Source: Saccharothrix deserti
GTDB taxonomy: Bacteria > Actinomycetota > Actinomycetes > Mycobacteriales > Pseudonocardiaceae
Direction of reading: 5' to 3'
Length of the DNA stretch: 64,000 nucleotides
NCBI RefSeq assembly: GCF_009769385.1
Contig: NZ_VKAB01000027.1
Coordinates: forward strand, 1-64,000
The notes under the pieces were generated by a model. The model saw only the letters and a program-made list of their open reading frames with translations. It had not been told where the DNA came from and ran no database searches. Below are positions 17,052-24,442 of the stretch, piece after piece. The translations under genes were made by a program, and so were the position numbers. Within the stretch, counting starts at the first letter, position 1. Every line of letters begins with the position of its first letter.

Positions 17052-18190
17052 CACCGCACCGCCTTCACGAAGTCTTGGGCGACTGTGGTGGGCAGATAGT
17101 CCCGCGAGCGGTAGTACGCAGCCCTTGATAGCGCTGCGTAGCGTAGCGGATCGTCGAGCAGGAGTTCGGCAGCACGCCAGAGACCGAATTCGCCGTGCGC
17201 GCGGGGCACGATGATCCCGCCCGCGTCGTCGCCGGTACCGACGAGCGTGGGCAGGTTGCCCACGTCGAACGTGACGACCGGGGTGCCCGCGCTCATCGCC
17301 TCCAGCGCGACCAGTCCGAAGGTCTCCTTGGTCGAGGGCACGATGACCACAGCGGCCTCGGCCAGCCACGGCTGAACCTGATTCCAGCGCAAGCCGTCGT
17401 GGATGCTGCCCATCAGCAGGCGCGCGGCCGAGTGGGCGCAAAGCCGAAACTCGGCGGACTGCGCGCCGGGGGCCTGCTCGAACCCGGCCTCGGCGAGAAC
17501 GACCTCGATGTGGCGTTCGATGAGGCGGCCGGCGTCGAGCAGGGCATGGACGTTCTTCTCCGGGCCGAGCCTGGCCAGCACCCGTACCGGCCCGTGAATC
17601 CGCAGCACCTCCCTGCGCTGATCGGTGGGCGGGGTCTGCTCGCCAAGCAGGGCGTTGGGCACGACCTGCCAGCGGGTGGTGTCATAGCTCCGGCCGTGCG
17701 CCTGGTCGAGGACCGTGGTCGACGGAGCGATCACCACGTCGGCGCGCTTCAGCGCGGGTAGCAGGTCCTCGTCGTGACCGACGACGTGCATCGCGAGCAC
17801 CGACCTCACGCCGCGGCAGAGCGGGGCCAGTCGCCCGAGGCCCCACAGGGCGTCGACGTACACGGCGACGTCGACGCGGTGGCGGCGGTACAGGTGTCGG
17901 AGGTCGGCGGCGATGATCTGGTCTTGGCCGTGGGCGCTGATCGCGTCCCGCAGCTCTTCGTCGTCGGCCGGGAAGGTGACCCCGACCGAGCCGAGCACGA
18001 CGACGTCCTCGTCGATCGCCTCGCCCGTGGCCTGCTCGCGCTCGGTGGCGGTGATGATCAGGGCTCGGTGCCCGAGCTGGCGCAGCCCGTGAGCGAGGGC
18101 GGCGGTGGCGCGTTCCATCCCGGCCGGGGCGTCTCGGGTGTAGGAGGCCAGGACGAACGCGACGGTCAACGGTTTGTCGTGGTCAGGCAT
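17051..18190 (-). CDS. glycosyltransferase family 4
   Basis: The 379-residue GT-B protein has an N-terminal acceptor domain (FVLASYTRDAPAGMERATAALAHGL) and a C-terminal GT4 donor domain with VRVLARLGPEKNVHALLDA and VVIVPSTKETFGLVALEAMSAGTPVV (here the EX7E-type block at about residues 290-320). It would transfer a sugar from an activated donor in the cytoplasm. It overlaps the phosphoribosyltransferase gene by 8 bases and the nuclease gene by 1. Pairing with PIG-L suggests GlcNAc transfer then deacetylation, as in mycothiol synthesis, but with an unknown acceptor. Confidence 0.88.
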   Translation of the reverse strand: MPDHDKPLTVAFVLASYTRDAPAGMERATAALAHGLRQLGHRALIITATEREQATGEAIDEDVVVLGSVGVTFPADDEELRDAISAHGQDQIIAADLRHLYRRHRVDVAVYVDALWGLGRLAPLCRGVRSVLAMHVVGHDEDLLPALKRADVVIAPSTTVLDQAHGRSYDTTRWQVVPNALLGEQTPPTDQRREVLRIHGPVRVLARLGPEKNVHALLDAGRLIERHIEVVLAEAGFEQAPGAQSAEFRLCAHSAARLLMGSIHDGLRWNQVQPWLAEAAVVIVPSTKETFGLVALEAMSAGTPVVTFDVGNLPTLVGTGDDAGGIIVPRAHGEFGLWRAAELLLDDPLRYAALSRAAYYRSRDYLPTTVAQDFVKAVR

Positions 18191-18752
18191 GGCGGGTCAC
18201 CTGCTCGGGCATCGGCATGGTGGTGATGGGCTTGTCGGGGCGTTTCTCCCAGGGGAAACTGACCCAGTCCGACACCGTCCAGACCGAGTAGTCAGGTCGG
18301 GTCTGCGCGCCGCTGTTGAGACATAGGGTCGCGGTGATCAGGCGGGCGTCCGGAGTGAGCACTGGGGTGAGCACGTTGCGGAGCTTGTGCAGGGTGGCGC
18401 CGCTGCCGCAGATGTCGTCGACGACCAGGACCGTGCCGCCGAGTTTCTTTCGTCCCAGGGTGCGGCGAAAGGCGTCGAACTCGACGCTCACCTTGCCGGT
18501 GGCCTGCCGGTAGATGGCGTCGTCGGCGTTGTGGCTGGCCTGCACCGTCCGACCTTTCACACCGAACCGACCGGCGAGAATGCGAGCTGGTGCGACGCCG
18601 CCATCGGCGATCCCGATGACGTGGTCGATCTGCGGGTGGTCGCGTTGGATGGCGGCGAACAGCAGGAGGCAGGCTTCGCGGAGGGCGTCGGGGGTGATCC
18701 GCCAGATCCGCTGGTGCTCGAAGACGCGTTGTGGGGTGCGGGTACGAGTCAT
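18183..18752 (-). CDS. phosphoribosyltransferase
   Basis: The 189-residue type I PRTase has the PRPP-binding loop VLVVDDICGSGATL at about residues 109-122 and VIGIADGGVAPARIL near residue 44. It resembles purine phosphoribosyltransferases (xanthine/hypoxanthine type). In this context it could attach phosphoribose to preQ0 or a related 7-deazapurine base, as PRTases do in pyrrolopyrimidine nucleoside antibiotic pathways; this is inference. Its ATG overlaps the radical SAM stop (ATGA). Confidence 0.85.
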   Translation of the reverse strand: MTRTRTPQRVFEHQRIWRITPDALREACLLLFAAIQRDHPQIDHVIGIADGGVAPARILAGRFGVKGRTVQASHNADDAIYRQATGKVSVEFDAFRRTLGRKKLGGTVLVVDDICGSGATLHKLRNVLTPVLTPDARLITATLCLNSGAQTRPDYSVWTVSDWVSFPWEKRPDKPITTMPMPEQVTRHA

Positions 18753-19726
18753 GCCGAGCCGTCCCGTCCGGTCAGGACCAGGCTGGCGGGTCCGGTCAGC
18801 GGGCGCAGCGGGCTGATGGCGGTGGTGTCGTGGGTGTTTCGCCAGACCTGTCCGTCGGCGCGCACGACGGTGAACCCGGCGGCGTCGGCATGGGTACGCA
18901 GCCGGACCGCGACCGGTGCCGGATGCAGCCCGGTGACCAGGTCGTGGGCTTCGTCGTCGGGTAGCTGCTCGGCGTCGGCGAGGGCGGCACCTTCGCCGAT
19001 GGGCAGGTACTGCAGGAAGGTCACGCCGTGGACGCCGAGCCGGTCGGCCAGCTCGACCACGGCGGGCAGGTGCGGCGCGGTGGAACGCATGAGCACGGTC
19101 TGGATCTGGGTGGGGATGCCGTGCGCGACAGCGGCGCGGATACCGGACACCGCTTTGGTGAACGACCCGCCGCCGCGCCAGCGGTCGTGCCGTTCGGCGT
19201 CGGGGCCGTCCAGGCTGACCCGGATCGCGTCGACTCGGCTGGCGAGCGCCTTGGCGCGGCTGACGAGCTGGGTGCCGTTGGTGGTGACGCTGACCGCGCA
19301 GCCGCCGTCGACGAGCACGTCGAGCAGGGCGCCGAGTTCGCGGATGAGCAGCGGTTCGCCACCGGAGATGTCGACGCCGAGCACGCCGGAGGACGCCAGC
19401 GTGGCGGCGACCTCGGTTCGTGGACCGCGGCCCAGCTCGGGGACGGTCTTGTCGTCCAGGCAGTGAAGGCAGGACAGGTTGCAGCGCACGATGGGCGACC
19501 AGCACACGCTGACCGGCATCCAGTCGCCCAGTTCGCCGGGGTGCAGCTCGGGCAGGTCCGCGATGCCCTGCGAGGTCAGAGCGGTGCGTCCGGCGAGGAC
19601 GGGCTGGTCGAGGCGGTGGGTCTGGCCGGTGAGCGGGTCGTAGACGACGCCGATCCCGCCGCGCGTGCCGGTGGCGACCGTGCGGCGCACCGAGCCGCGG
19701 GCAGTGGTCGCGGAGGTCGTGGTCAT
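18749..19726 (-). CDS. radical SAM protein
   Basis: The protein of about 325 residues has the CxxxCxxC cluster motif as CNLSCLHC at about residues 80-87, GVDISGGEPLL, SVTTNGTQL and RVSLDGPDAERHD, typical of radical SAM enzymes of the MoaA/PqqE/SPASM branch. No C-terminal SPASM Cys cluster is visible. Start and stop overlap the neighbouring genes by 4 bases. It may carry out a C-C or C-H modification of the sugar, base or a peptide. The substrate is unknown. Confidence 0.88.
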   Translation of the reverse strand: MTTTSATTARGSVRRTVATGTRGGIGVVYDPLTGQTHRLDQPVLAGRTALTSQGIADLPELHPGELGDWMPVSVCWSPIVRCNLSCLHCLDDKTVPELGRGPRTEVAATLASSGVLGVDISGGEPLLIRELGALLDVLVDGGCAVSVTTNGTQLVSRAKALASRVDAIRVSLDGPDAERHDRWRGGGSFTKAVSGIRAAVAHGIPTQIQTVLMRSTAPHLPAVVELADRLGVHGVTFLQYLPIGEGAALADAEQLPDDEAHDLVTGLHPAPVAVRLRTHADAAGFTVVRADGQVWRNTHDTTAISPLRPLTGPASLVLTGRDGSA

Positions 19727-20775
19727 GGGCGTACCTCGCAGTGGGTGAGCAGGTCGGTCATGGCGGCGATGAAGTGCTCGGCCCGGCCTCTGGGGGCGGG
19801 CAGGTCCAGCAGGGCCCGGTAGCGGGCGAGGGTGTGCGGCCAGCCGGCGAGCTTGTGCTGCCACTGCTCGGCGGCGTCGGGAGGGTCGAGGTGGAACCCG
19901 ACGACCTGGCGCAGCGGGATGACCAGCAGCCCGGCGGCGATCAGACAGGCCCCGAGGTAGGTGTCCTCCATGCCCCAGCCGAGGCGGGAGAACTCCGCGT
20001 CGAACCCGCCGACCTCCAGCACTGCGGCCCGGGGCACCGCGACCAGGGCGGTGACGACCATGCGGGGCAGGTCCCAGTCGTAGTAGCGCTGCCCGTAGCC
20101 GAGGTCGATGAACTCGTGGGTGTCGTCCAGCGGACGTCCGTCGAGCGGCTCGGGCAGGGTGATCCCGCTGTAGGGCAGCACTGTGTTCGGCGGTGGTCGC
20201 CACACGACCCGATGGTCCGCGCCGAGGTGCGGGACGCGCGCGAGGACGGCGGGGTCGCGGGAGTGGACCTCGTAGCGCAGGTTGTGGCGGAACCCGACCA
20301 GCACGCTGGTGTCGGTGGCGCGCGTAGCGATGTCGGTGATCACGTGCGGCGGGAGCACCATGTCGCCGTCGAGGTACAGCACGGTCTGCCCGCCCGCGAC
20401 CGCCGTGCCGACGTTGCGGGAGGTGGCCGCACCCATTCGCTGCGGCAGCCGCACGAACCGGTCAACCACCCGATGCCGGACGGCGACCTCGGCGGTGTCG
20501 TCGGTGCTGGCGTCGTCGACGACGATGACCTCGAACCGGTGGCGGTGGTGCTGGGCCTCCAGGGCGTCGAGCACGGTGGGCAGGCAGTAGCCGACCTGGT
20601 GGGCGGGGATGACCACCGAGACGGTGCGCGACGGCGCGAGCCAGCAGTCCGAGGGGGTGGGCTGGTGCCAGCCGAGCCCGTCGGCGACCGCCTCCCAGGC
20701 GTGGGTGCTGGACGTGTGGTTGTTGCCGTGCCGCAGCAGTTCTTCCCGCAGCGGCACGGGCTGGGCGTCGGTCAC
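19723..20775 (-). CDS. glycosyltransferase family 2 (with galactosyltransferase-like C-terminus)
   Basis: The protein of about 350 residues has a GT-A domain with SVVIPAHQVGYCLPTVLDAL, EVIVVDDASTDDT and the metal-binding YLDGDMVLP near residue 140. A C-terminal GGFDAEFSRLGWGMEDTYLG matches the glyco_transf_7C catalytic motif of polypeptide and chondroitin-type transferases. I chose the GTG at 20775, which overlaps the DUF6884 stop. It probably transfers a hexosyl group. It has no membrane segment, so it acts in the cytoplasm. Confidence 0.88.
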   Translation of the reverse strand: MTDAQPVPLREELLRHGNNHTSSTHAWEAVADGLGWHQPTPSDCWLAPSRTVSVVIPAHQVGYCLPTVLDALEAQHHRHRFEVIVVDDASTDDTAEVAVRHRVVDRFVRLPQRMGAATSRNVGTAVAGGQTVLYLDGDMVLPPHVITDIATRATDTSVLVGFRHNLRYEVHSRDPAVLARVPHLGADHRVVWRPPPNTVLPYSGITLPEPLDGRPLDDTHEFIDLGYGQRYYDWDLPRMVVTALVAVPRAAVLEVGGFDAEFSRLGWGMEDTYLGACLIAAGLLVIPLRQVVGFHLDPPDAAEQWQHKLAGWPHTLARYRALLDLPAPRGRAEHFIAAMTDLLTHCEVRP

Positions 20776-21242
20776 AGCCAACCCCACCGGGTCAGCACAA
20801 CGCTCGCGCCGCTCCAATCGGATGGTTCCGGCAGCAGCGTCAACCCGAGCGGGGGCACGTAGTCGAACAGGCAGGCTGCGGCGGTCAGGTAGAGCGGTTC
20901 CAACACGACCAGGACCTGTCGCAGTGTCGGGGCGGCCAGGTCGGCGGCCAACCGTGCGGAGACGCGCTCCTGGAGACGTTCCGCCTCGCCGAGGCTGCGC
21001 AGCTTGTGGTCGTAGGTGCCGATCGGCTCGTCGGGGTGCAGCAGACCGTGCTCGGCGGACAGGATCCTGATCCGCGACCGGTAGACGTCTGCCAGGTGTT
21101 CCCGCAGATGTGGGACGAGCGCGCCCTGGTAGAGGTCCAGGGCCGGGACCGGTGTGGTGGTGACGGCCTTCTCCCGGCTGCAGGAGACGATGACCAGACC
21201 CTGGTCCGGCGTGAGCCGCGCGTCGTTGGTGGTGAGCCTCAT
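20772..21242 (-). CDS. DUF6884-like protein
   Basis: The 156-residue protein has the order seen in DUF6884-type proteins: VIVSCSREKA near residue 18, LDLYQGALVPHLRE, then YRSRIRILSAEHGLLHPDEPIGTYDHKL (in parts, residues about 52-80). No biochemical function is established to my knowledge. The conserved Cys, the Ser-Ala-His-Gly and the Tyr-Asp suggest a nucleotide or base-binding site. It overlaps the neighbouring genes by 4 bases on both sides, so it belongs to the operon. Confidence 0.7.
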   Translation of the reverse strand: MRLTTNDARLTPDQGLVIVSCSREKAVTTTPVPALDLYQGALVPHLREHLADVYRSRIRILSAEHGLLHPDEPIGTYDHKLRSLGEAERLQERVSARLAADLAAPTLRQVLVVLEPLYLTAAACLFDYVPPLGLTLLPEPSDWSGASVVLTRWGWL

Positions 21243-21796
21243 GGCTGACGCACCACCCGGAACCCGATACCCGGCGAGGCGACTTCGGCGGGCGCGGCGT
21301 TGCGGAACGTGGTCCGCGCGTAGAGCGGGAGCGAGGCATAGGAGCCGCCGCGCAGCGTCACGCCGTTGCCCATCGTGGCGCGCAGAGTCCACTCCCACAC
21401 ATTGCCCGCCACGTCCAGCAGCCCCTCGGGCGTCGCCCCGGCGGGATGGGCGTCGACCGGGCTGGTGGCATCGAGCCCGCTGTCACGCAGGTTCGCCAAC
21501 TCCGGGCACCACTCCTGATCGCCCCACGGCCAGCGCCGCCGCTGCGGCCCGCCCGCCATCCATTCCCATTCCGCCGAGGTCGGCAGCCGCCCGCCCAGGG
21601 CCCGCGCGACCAGGATCGCCTGGGCGTGGCTGATCCCGGTGACCGGGCGCAGGCCGTCCACGCCAGAACGCGCGCACCCCAGTTGCGCGTAGGTGACCGG
21701 AGCGCGTGTCCACAGCAGTGCACCGACCTCGACCGGCCGGGCGTCGTCGCCGAAGGCGCACGTTCCGCCGGGCACCTCGACCCACTCCACGTTCAC
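21239..21796 (-). CDS. C-type-lectin/FGE-fold (SUMF1-like) protein lacking FGE cysteines
   Basis: The protein of about 185 residues starts at GTG 21796 (a TTG overlapping the RT stop is the alternative). It has the FGE-sulfatase/C-type lectin fold signatures: GGRLPTSAEWEWMAGG, RRWPWGD, LLDVAGNVWEW, LRGGSY and IGFRVV. In true formylglycine-generating enzymes RGGSF is followed by two active-site Cys; here the aligned positions are Ser and Ala, so FGE chemistry is unlikely. Genes of this fold are typical targets of diversity-generating retroelements, and an RT gene is directly upstream. No template repeat was found. Confidence 0.82.
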   Translation of the reverse strand: MNVEWVEVPGGTCAFGDDARPVEVGALLWTRAPVTYAQLGCARSGVDGLRPVTGISHAQAILVARALGGRLPTSAEWEWMAGGPQRRRWPWGDQEWCPELANLRDSGLDATSPVDAHPAGATPEGLLDVAGNVWEWTLRATMGNGVTLRGGSYASLPLYARTTFRNAAPAEVASPGIGFRVVRQP

Positions 21797-21801
21797 TTCG
21801 C

Positions 21802-22767
21802 TCAACCCCCGATCAGGAAGAGGTCTTCGACGTTGGCCTGCGCGCGCACGCGACTCTTGGACTGGTTGGGGCGCAGGCCGAACTGGACGAGGGCCTCCGC
21901 GATGGTCGTGAAGGCGTCCTGCGCGTGGTCGCGGTCGCGGGCGAAGACCACGTAGTTGTCGGCGAAGCGGACCACCCGTAACCCGTCCAGCAGGGCGTCC
22001 ACTCGCGACAGTCGAAGGTTGATCAGCATCGGGGCCAGTCCCGAACCTGGTGCGATCGGATGAGGCATCGCGGACAAGGCGGTACGCACCCGCGTAAGAA
22101 AGGTGCCGTCGTGGATGTGTGCGGCGCACCAGTCGACGACCTCCTCGACCGTCACACCGTCGGACACCGACGCCACATCGACATCGGCCACCATGCGGAA
22201 TCCGGCCTCGGAGAAGGCCGCGGCCTGACGCAGAGCCGTCATGCGGTTGCGGCGAGGTCGGTAGCCCGACACCCAGTCCCGCAGCACACGGGCCTCCAGG
22301 ATCGGCTCGATGGCGTTGCGCAGCACGCGATGCACGAGCCGATCGATCAGCGTGGGCACGCAGGCCACCATCGGCTTGCCCGTATAGGTCGGGAAGCGGA
22401 TCTCACGTACCGGCCCTGGCCGCCACGTGCCCTCGGCCAACTGCTCGGCCAGAGCAGGCAGGAGTTCGCCGGAGCGTCGGCGCAACTCCGCCAGCGTCAT
22501 CCGGTCAGCGCCGGGTGCCGAGGCGCGTCGGCCGCACTGCCGCAGCGCGGCCCGTAGATGCTTCTCGCCCAACAACGGCATCAGCGAGTGCGTCTGCACC
22601 GAGGTGGGTAGCGGCGCGCTGGGCGGGTCCGCTAGCGTCGTCGGTGCTTGGGCGGCAGGAACGATCCCCCGGTCACCGACGTCAGGCCCGCAACCCAACA
22701 CGCGCAGGCTGTGACCAGGGGAAAGACGGCCCCGCTCAGGCCCCGACACTGCCGCGTCTACGTCCAC
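21802..22767 (-). CDS. reverse transcriptase (RNA-directed DNA polymerase) with FADN motif
   Basis: The 321-residue protein resembles group II intron/retron-type RTs: HRVLRNAIEPILE, SGYRPRRNRMTALRQA, VADVDVASVSDGV (catalytic Asp of motif A), GLAPMLINLRLSRVD, and VRFADNYVVFARD, where YADD is expected. The second Asp of the catalytic pair is Asn. No maturase or endonuclease domain follows, so it is RT-only. The GTG at 22767 has GGGGAAG upstream; the first 60 residues are low in homology. It sits between queC and the lectin-fold gene. Activity may be lost or altered. Confidence 0.85.
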   Translation of the reverse strand: MDVDAAVSGPERGRLSPGHSLRVLGCGPDVGDRGIVPAAQAPTTLADPPSAPLPTSVQTHSLMPLLGEKHLRAALRQCGRRASAPGADRMTLAELRRRSGELLPALAEQLAEGTWRPGPVREIRFPTYTGKPMVACVPTLIDRLVHRVLRNAIEPILEARVLRDWVSGYRPRRNRMTALRQAAAFSEAGFRMVADVDVASVSDGVTVEEVVDWCAAHIHDGTFLTRVRTALSAMPHPIAPGSGLAPMLINLRLSRVDALLDGLRVVRFADNYVVFARDRDHAQDAFTTIAEALVQFGLRPNQSKSRVRAQANVEDLFLIGG

Positions 22768-22781
22768 GATCGCACTTCCCC

Positions 22782-23486
22782 TTACGCAGCCCGGTACACG
22801 GTGGGGTCGTCAATGTCGTTGTCGCGGAACGCTTCCCGGCGCTCGACACAGGTGCCGCATGTCCCGCAGTGCACCTCCTGGCCCCGATAGCACGACCACG
22901 TCCGCGCGAACGGCACCTCCAGCGCGATGCCGAGCCGCACGATGTCGGTCTTGCTCAGTGATAGGAACGGGGCGAGCACCTGGAACTCGGGCACCAGCAG
23001 GCCGTCGTTGGCCGCGTGGACGCTGCGGGCGAACCGCTCGACGAACTCCGGCCGGCAATCTGGGTACACGCTGTGGTCCCCGGCGTGCGCGCCGAAGGCC
23101 ACCGCGTCGGCACGCGCCGCGATCGCGACCGAGACGGCGATGTCGAGCATGACCGCGTTGCGGTTGGGCACCACGGTGACGACCATCGACTCGTCGGTGT
23201 AGTGCCCGTTCGGCACGGCCACCGAGGCGTCCGTCAGCGCGGAGCCCGTCATCAGTGCGCCGAGGCTGGTCAGATCGATGATCTCGTGTCGGCTGTGGAG
23301 CAGCCGCGCGATCTCGGCGGCGTGGCGGAGTTCGACGCGGTGACGTTGTCCGTAGTCGAACGACAGCAGGGTCAGGCGGCTGTGCCGCGCGGCGAGCCAG
23401 TAGGCCAGCACGGTGGAGTCCAGTCCGCCGGAGGCGATCACGACCGTGTGCTCGGGGTGCCGGTGCTCGGCCTGGTCGATCGACAT
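22782..23486 (-). CDS. queC: 7-cyano-7-deazaguanine synthase QueC
   Basis: The 234-residue protein has the PP-loop ASGGLDSTVLAY at about residues 19-30 and the C-terminal zinc site CYRGQEVHCGTCGTCVER. It has the expected length and motif order of QueC, which converts 7-carboxy-7-deazaguanine with ammonia and ATP to preQ0. I chose the ATG at 23486, two bases after the upstream stop. It shares this operon with the RT and glycosyltransferases, while queD and queE are in the other operon about 16 kb away. Confidence 0.94.
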   Translation of the reverse strand: MSIDQAEHRHPEHTVVIASGGLDSTVLAYWLAARHSRLTLLSFDYGQRHRVELRHAAEIARLLHSRHEIIDLTSLGALMTGSALTDASVAVPNGHYTDESMVVTVVPNRNAVMLDIAVSVAIAARADAVAFGAHAGDHSVYPDCRPEFVERFARSVHAANDGLLVPEFQVLAPFLSLSKTDIVRLGIALEVPFARTWSCYRGQEVHCGTCGTCVERREAFRDNDIDDPTVYRAA

Positions 23487-23488
23487 GA

Positions 23489-23971
23489 TCACCACGCCCG
23501 CGAGGAGGCGGTGCGGCGGACGGCACCGACGACGGCACCCCACGGCGGCAGCTCCAGGTCGGCCTTGGGCTGCGCCAACCACCGCAGCTCGTCCTCGGCG
23601 GATCCGAAGGCAGGCAACACAATCGTGGACCCGACCTCCTTCCACCCGACCTGCAAGGAGACCAGATCGGCGATGGTGGATTCGCGCATCGTGGTGCGCG
23701 GCTGGGTGAGGAAGATCCAGTCGTCCGGTTTGCCGGGCACGACGATGATCGGCGCGCTCAGCATCGACCGGACGAGCTGGTGGTTGACCTCACCGCCGAA
23801 CCCGGCCCGCATGATCAGCGCGTCCACCGTGTCGCCCAGACGCAGCCGGACCTCGCCCGTCGACGGGTCGATCGTGGTCGGCCAGCTCAGCAGGTCGGTG
23901 TAGTACTGCGACAGCGCGCTGGCGTCGACCGGCGCGCCCTGCTCGATTTCCGTTGCGGTGGCCGTGGTCAT
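23489..23971 (-). CDS. hypothetical protein (actinobacterial prim-pol-like small family)
   Basis: The 160-residue protein has the segments YYTDLLSWPTTID, VRLRLGDTVDALIM, PIIVVPGKPDDWIFLTQPR and LVSLQVGWKEVGSTIVLPAF. I recall this arrangement from short actinobacterial proteins related to the N-terminal part of bifunctional primase/polymerases. No catalytic Asp pair is visible, so enzymatic activity is doubtful. It is the first well-supported gene before queC (2-base spacing). Function unknown. Confidence 0.65.
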   Translation of the reverse strand: MTTATATEIEQGAPVDASALSQYYTDLLSWPTTIDPSTGEVRLRLGDTVDALIMRAGFGGEVNHQLVRSMLSAPIIVVPGKPDDWIFLTQPRTTMRESTIADLVSLQVGWKEVGSTIVLPAFGSAEDELRWLAQPKADLELPPWGAVVGAVRRTASSRAW

Positions 23972-23996
23972 GGACGTGCTCCTTCGCGAGGGAGGG

Positions 23997-24093
23997 GTTG
24001 GTTCGGCGGAGCCGAAGTCCCGCAGGAAAGCTCCGGCCCCGCCGTGATCGAGGGGCGCGGCACTCGACGCCGCGCCGGATGCGCCGAACCAAC
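23997..24093. promoter_or_regulatory. long inverted repeat in the leader of the queC operon
   Basis: GTTGGTTCGGCG at 23997-24008 is perfectly complementary to CGCCGAACCAAC at 24082-24093, and the 73-base loop contains further GC-rich pairing. It lies just upstream of the start at 23971 and downstream of the small gene ending at 24197. It could be an attenuator, a structured leader or an operator. Confidence 0.45.
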
Positions 24094-24196
24094 GGCCGGC
24101 GCAAGAGAATCCGAATCAGACAACTCCAGGCAGCGCTCCGAACACGCCGTCAGACGGGAACCGGAGACGCTGGGGTGGACAGGACTCCGACCCGCC

Positions 24197-24442
24197 TCAT
24201 GCGGCTTCGCTTTCTCGGATGAAGCCCAAGCCGTGCGTGCCGACCGTCTTCAGCGCATGCCGCAATACCGGTGAGGGAGGTTGATCCGGTTTCCGCCAAT
24301 GCCTGCCGACACGAGACTCGGCACGGCAGTGCCTGCCAACACGAGGCGCGCTGGGACGCCGTCGCCGGAAGGCGCGGTATAGCAGGCAGCTCACGAACAC
24401 CACGGCGGCGATCGCGGTGATCACCGGGGCCAGCGGGATCAT
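24197..24442 (-). CDS. small single-pass membrane protein
   Basis: The 81-residue protein starts at the ATG overlapping the stop of the upstream gene (ATGA at 24439-24442). A longer frame from 24511 exists but would overlap that gene by 73 bases. It begins MIPLAPVITAIAAVVFVSCLLYRAF, a membrane segment split here at residues 1-24 by hydrophobic runs, followed by a basic tail (FRRRRP). It is probably a membrane anchor with a cytoplasmic C-terminus. Function unknown; the family is not recognised. Confidence 0.5.
   Translation of the reverse strand: MIPLAPVITAIAAVVFVSCLLYRAFRRRRPSAPRVGRHCRAESRVGRHWRKPDQPPSPVLRHALKTVGTHGLGFIRESEAA

Noticed and set aside
21239-22850. A diversity-generating retroelement template repeat for the lectin-fold gene
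   Set aside because: The best partial match to the gene's 3' end lies near 22690 inside the RT leader, but its differences are not limited to template adenines, so no true TR was accepted.
23990-24100. A preQ1 riboswitch upstream of queC
   Set aside because: An inverted repeat exists, but no known preQ1 aptamer consensus was recognised.
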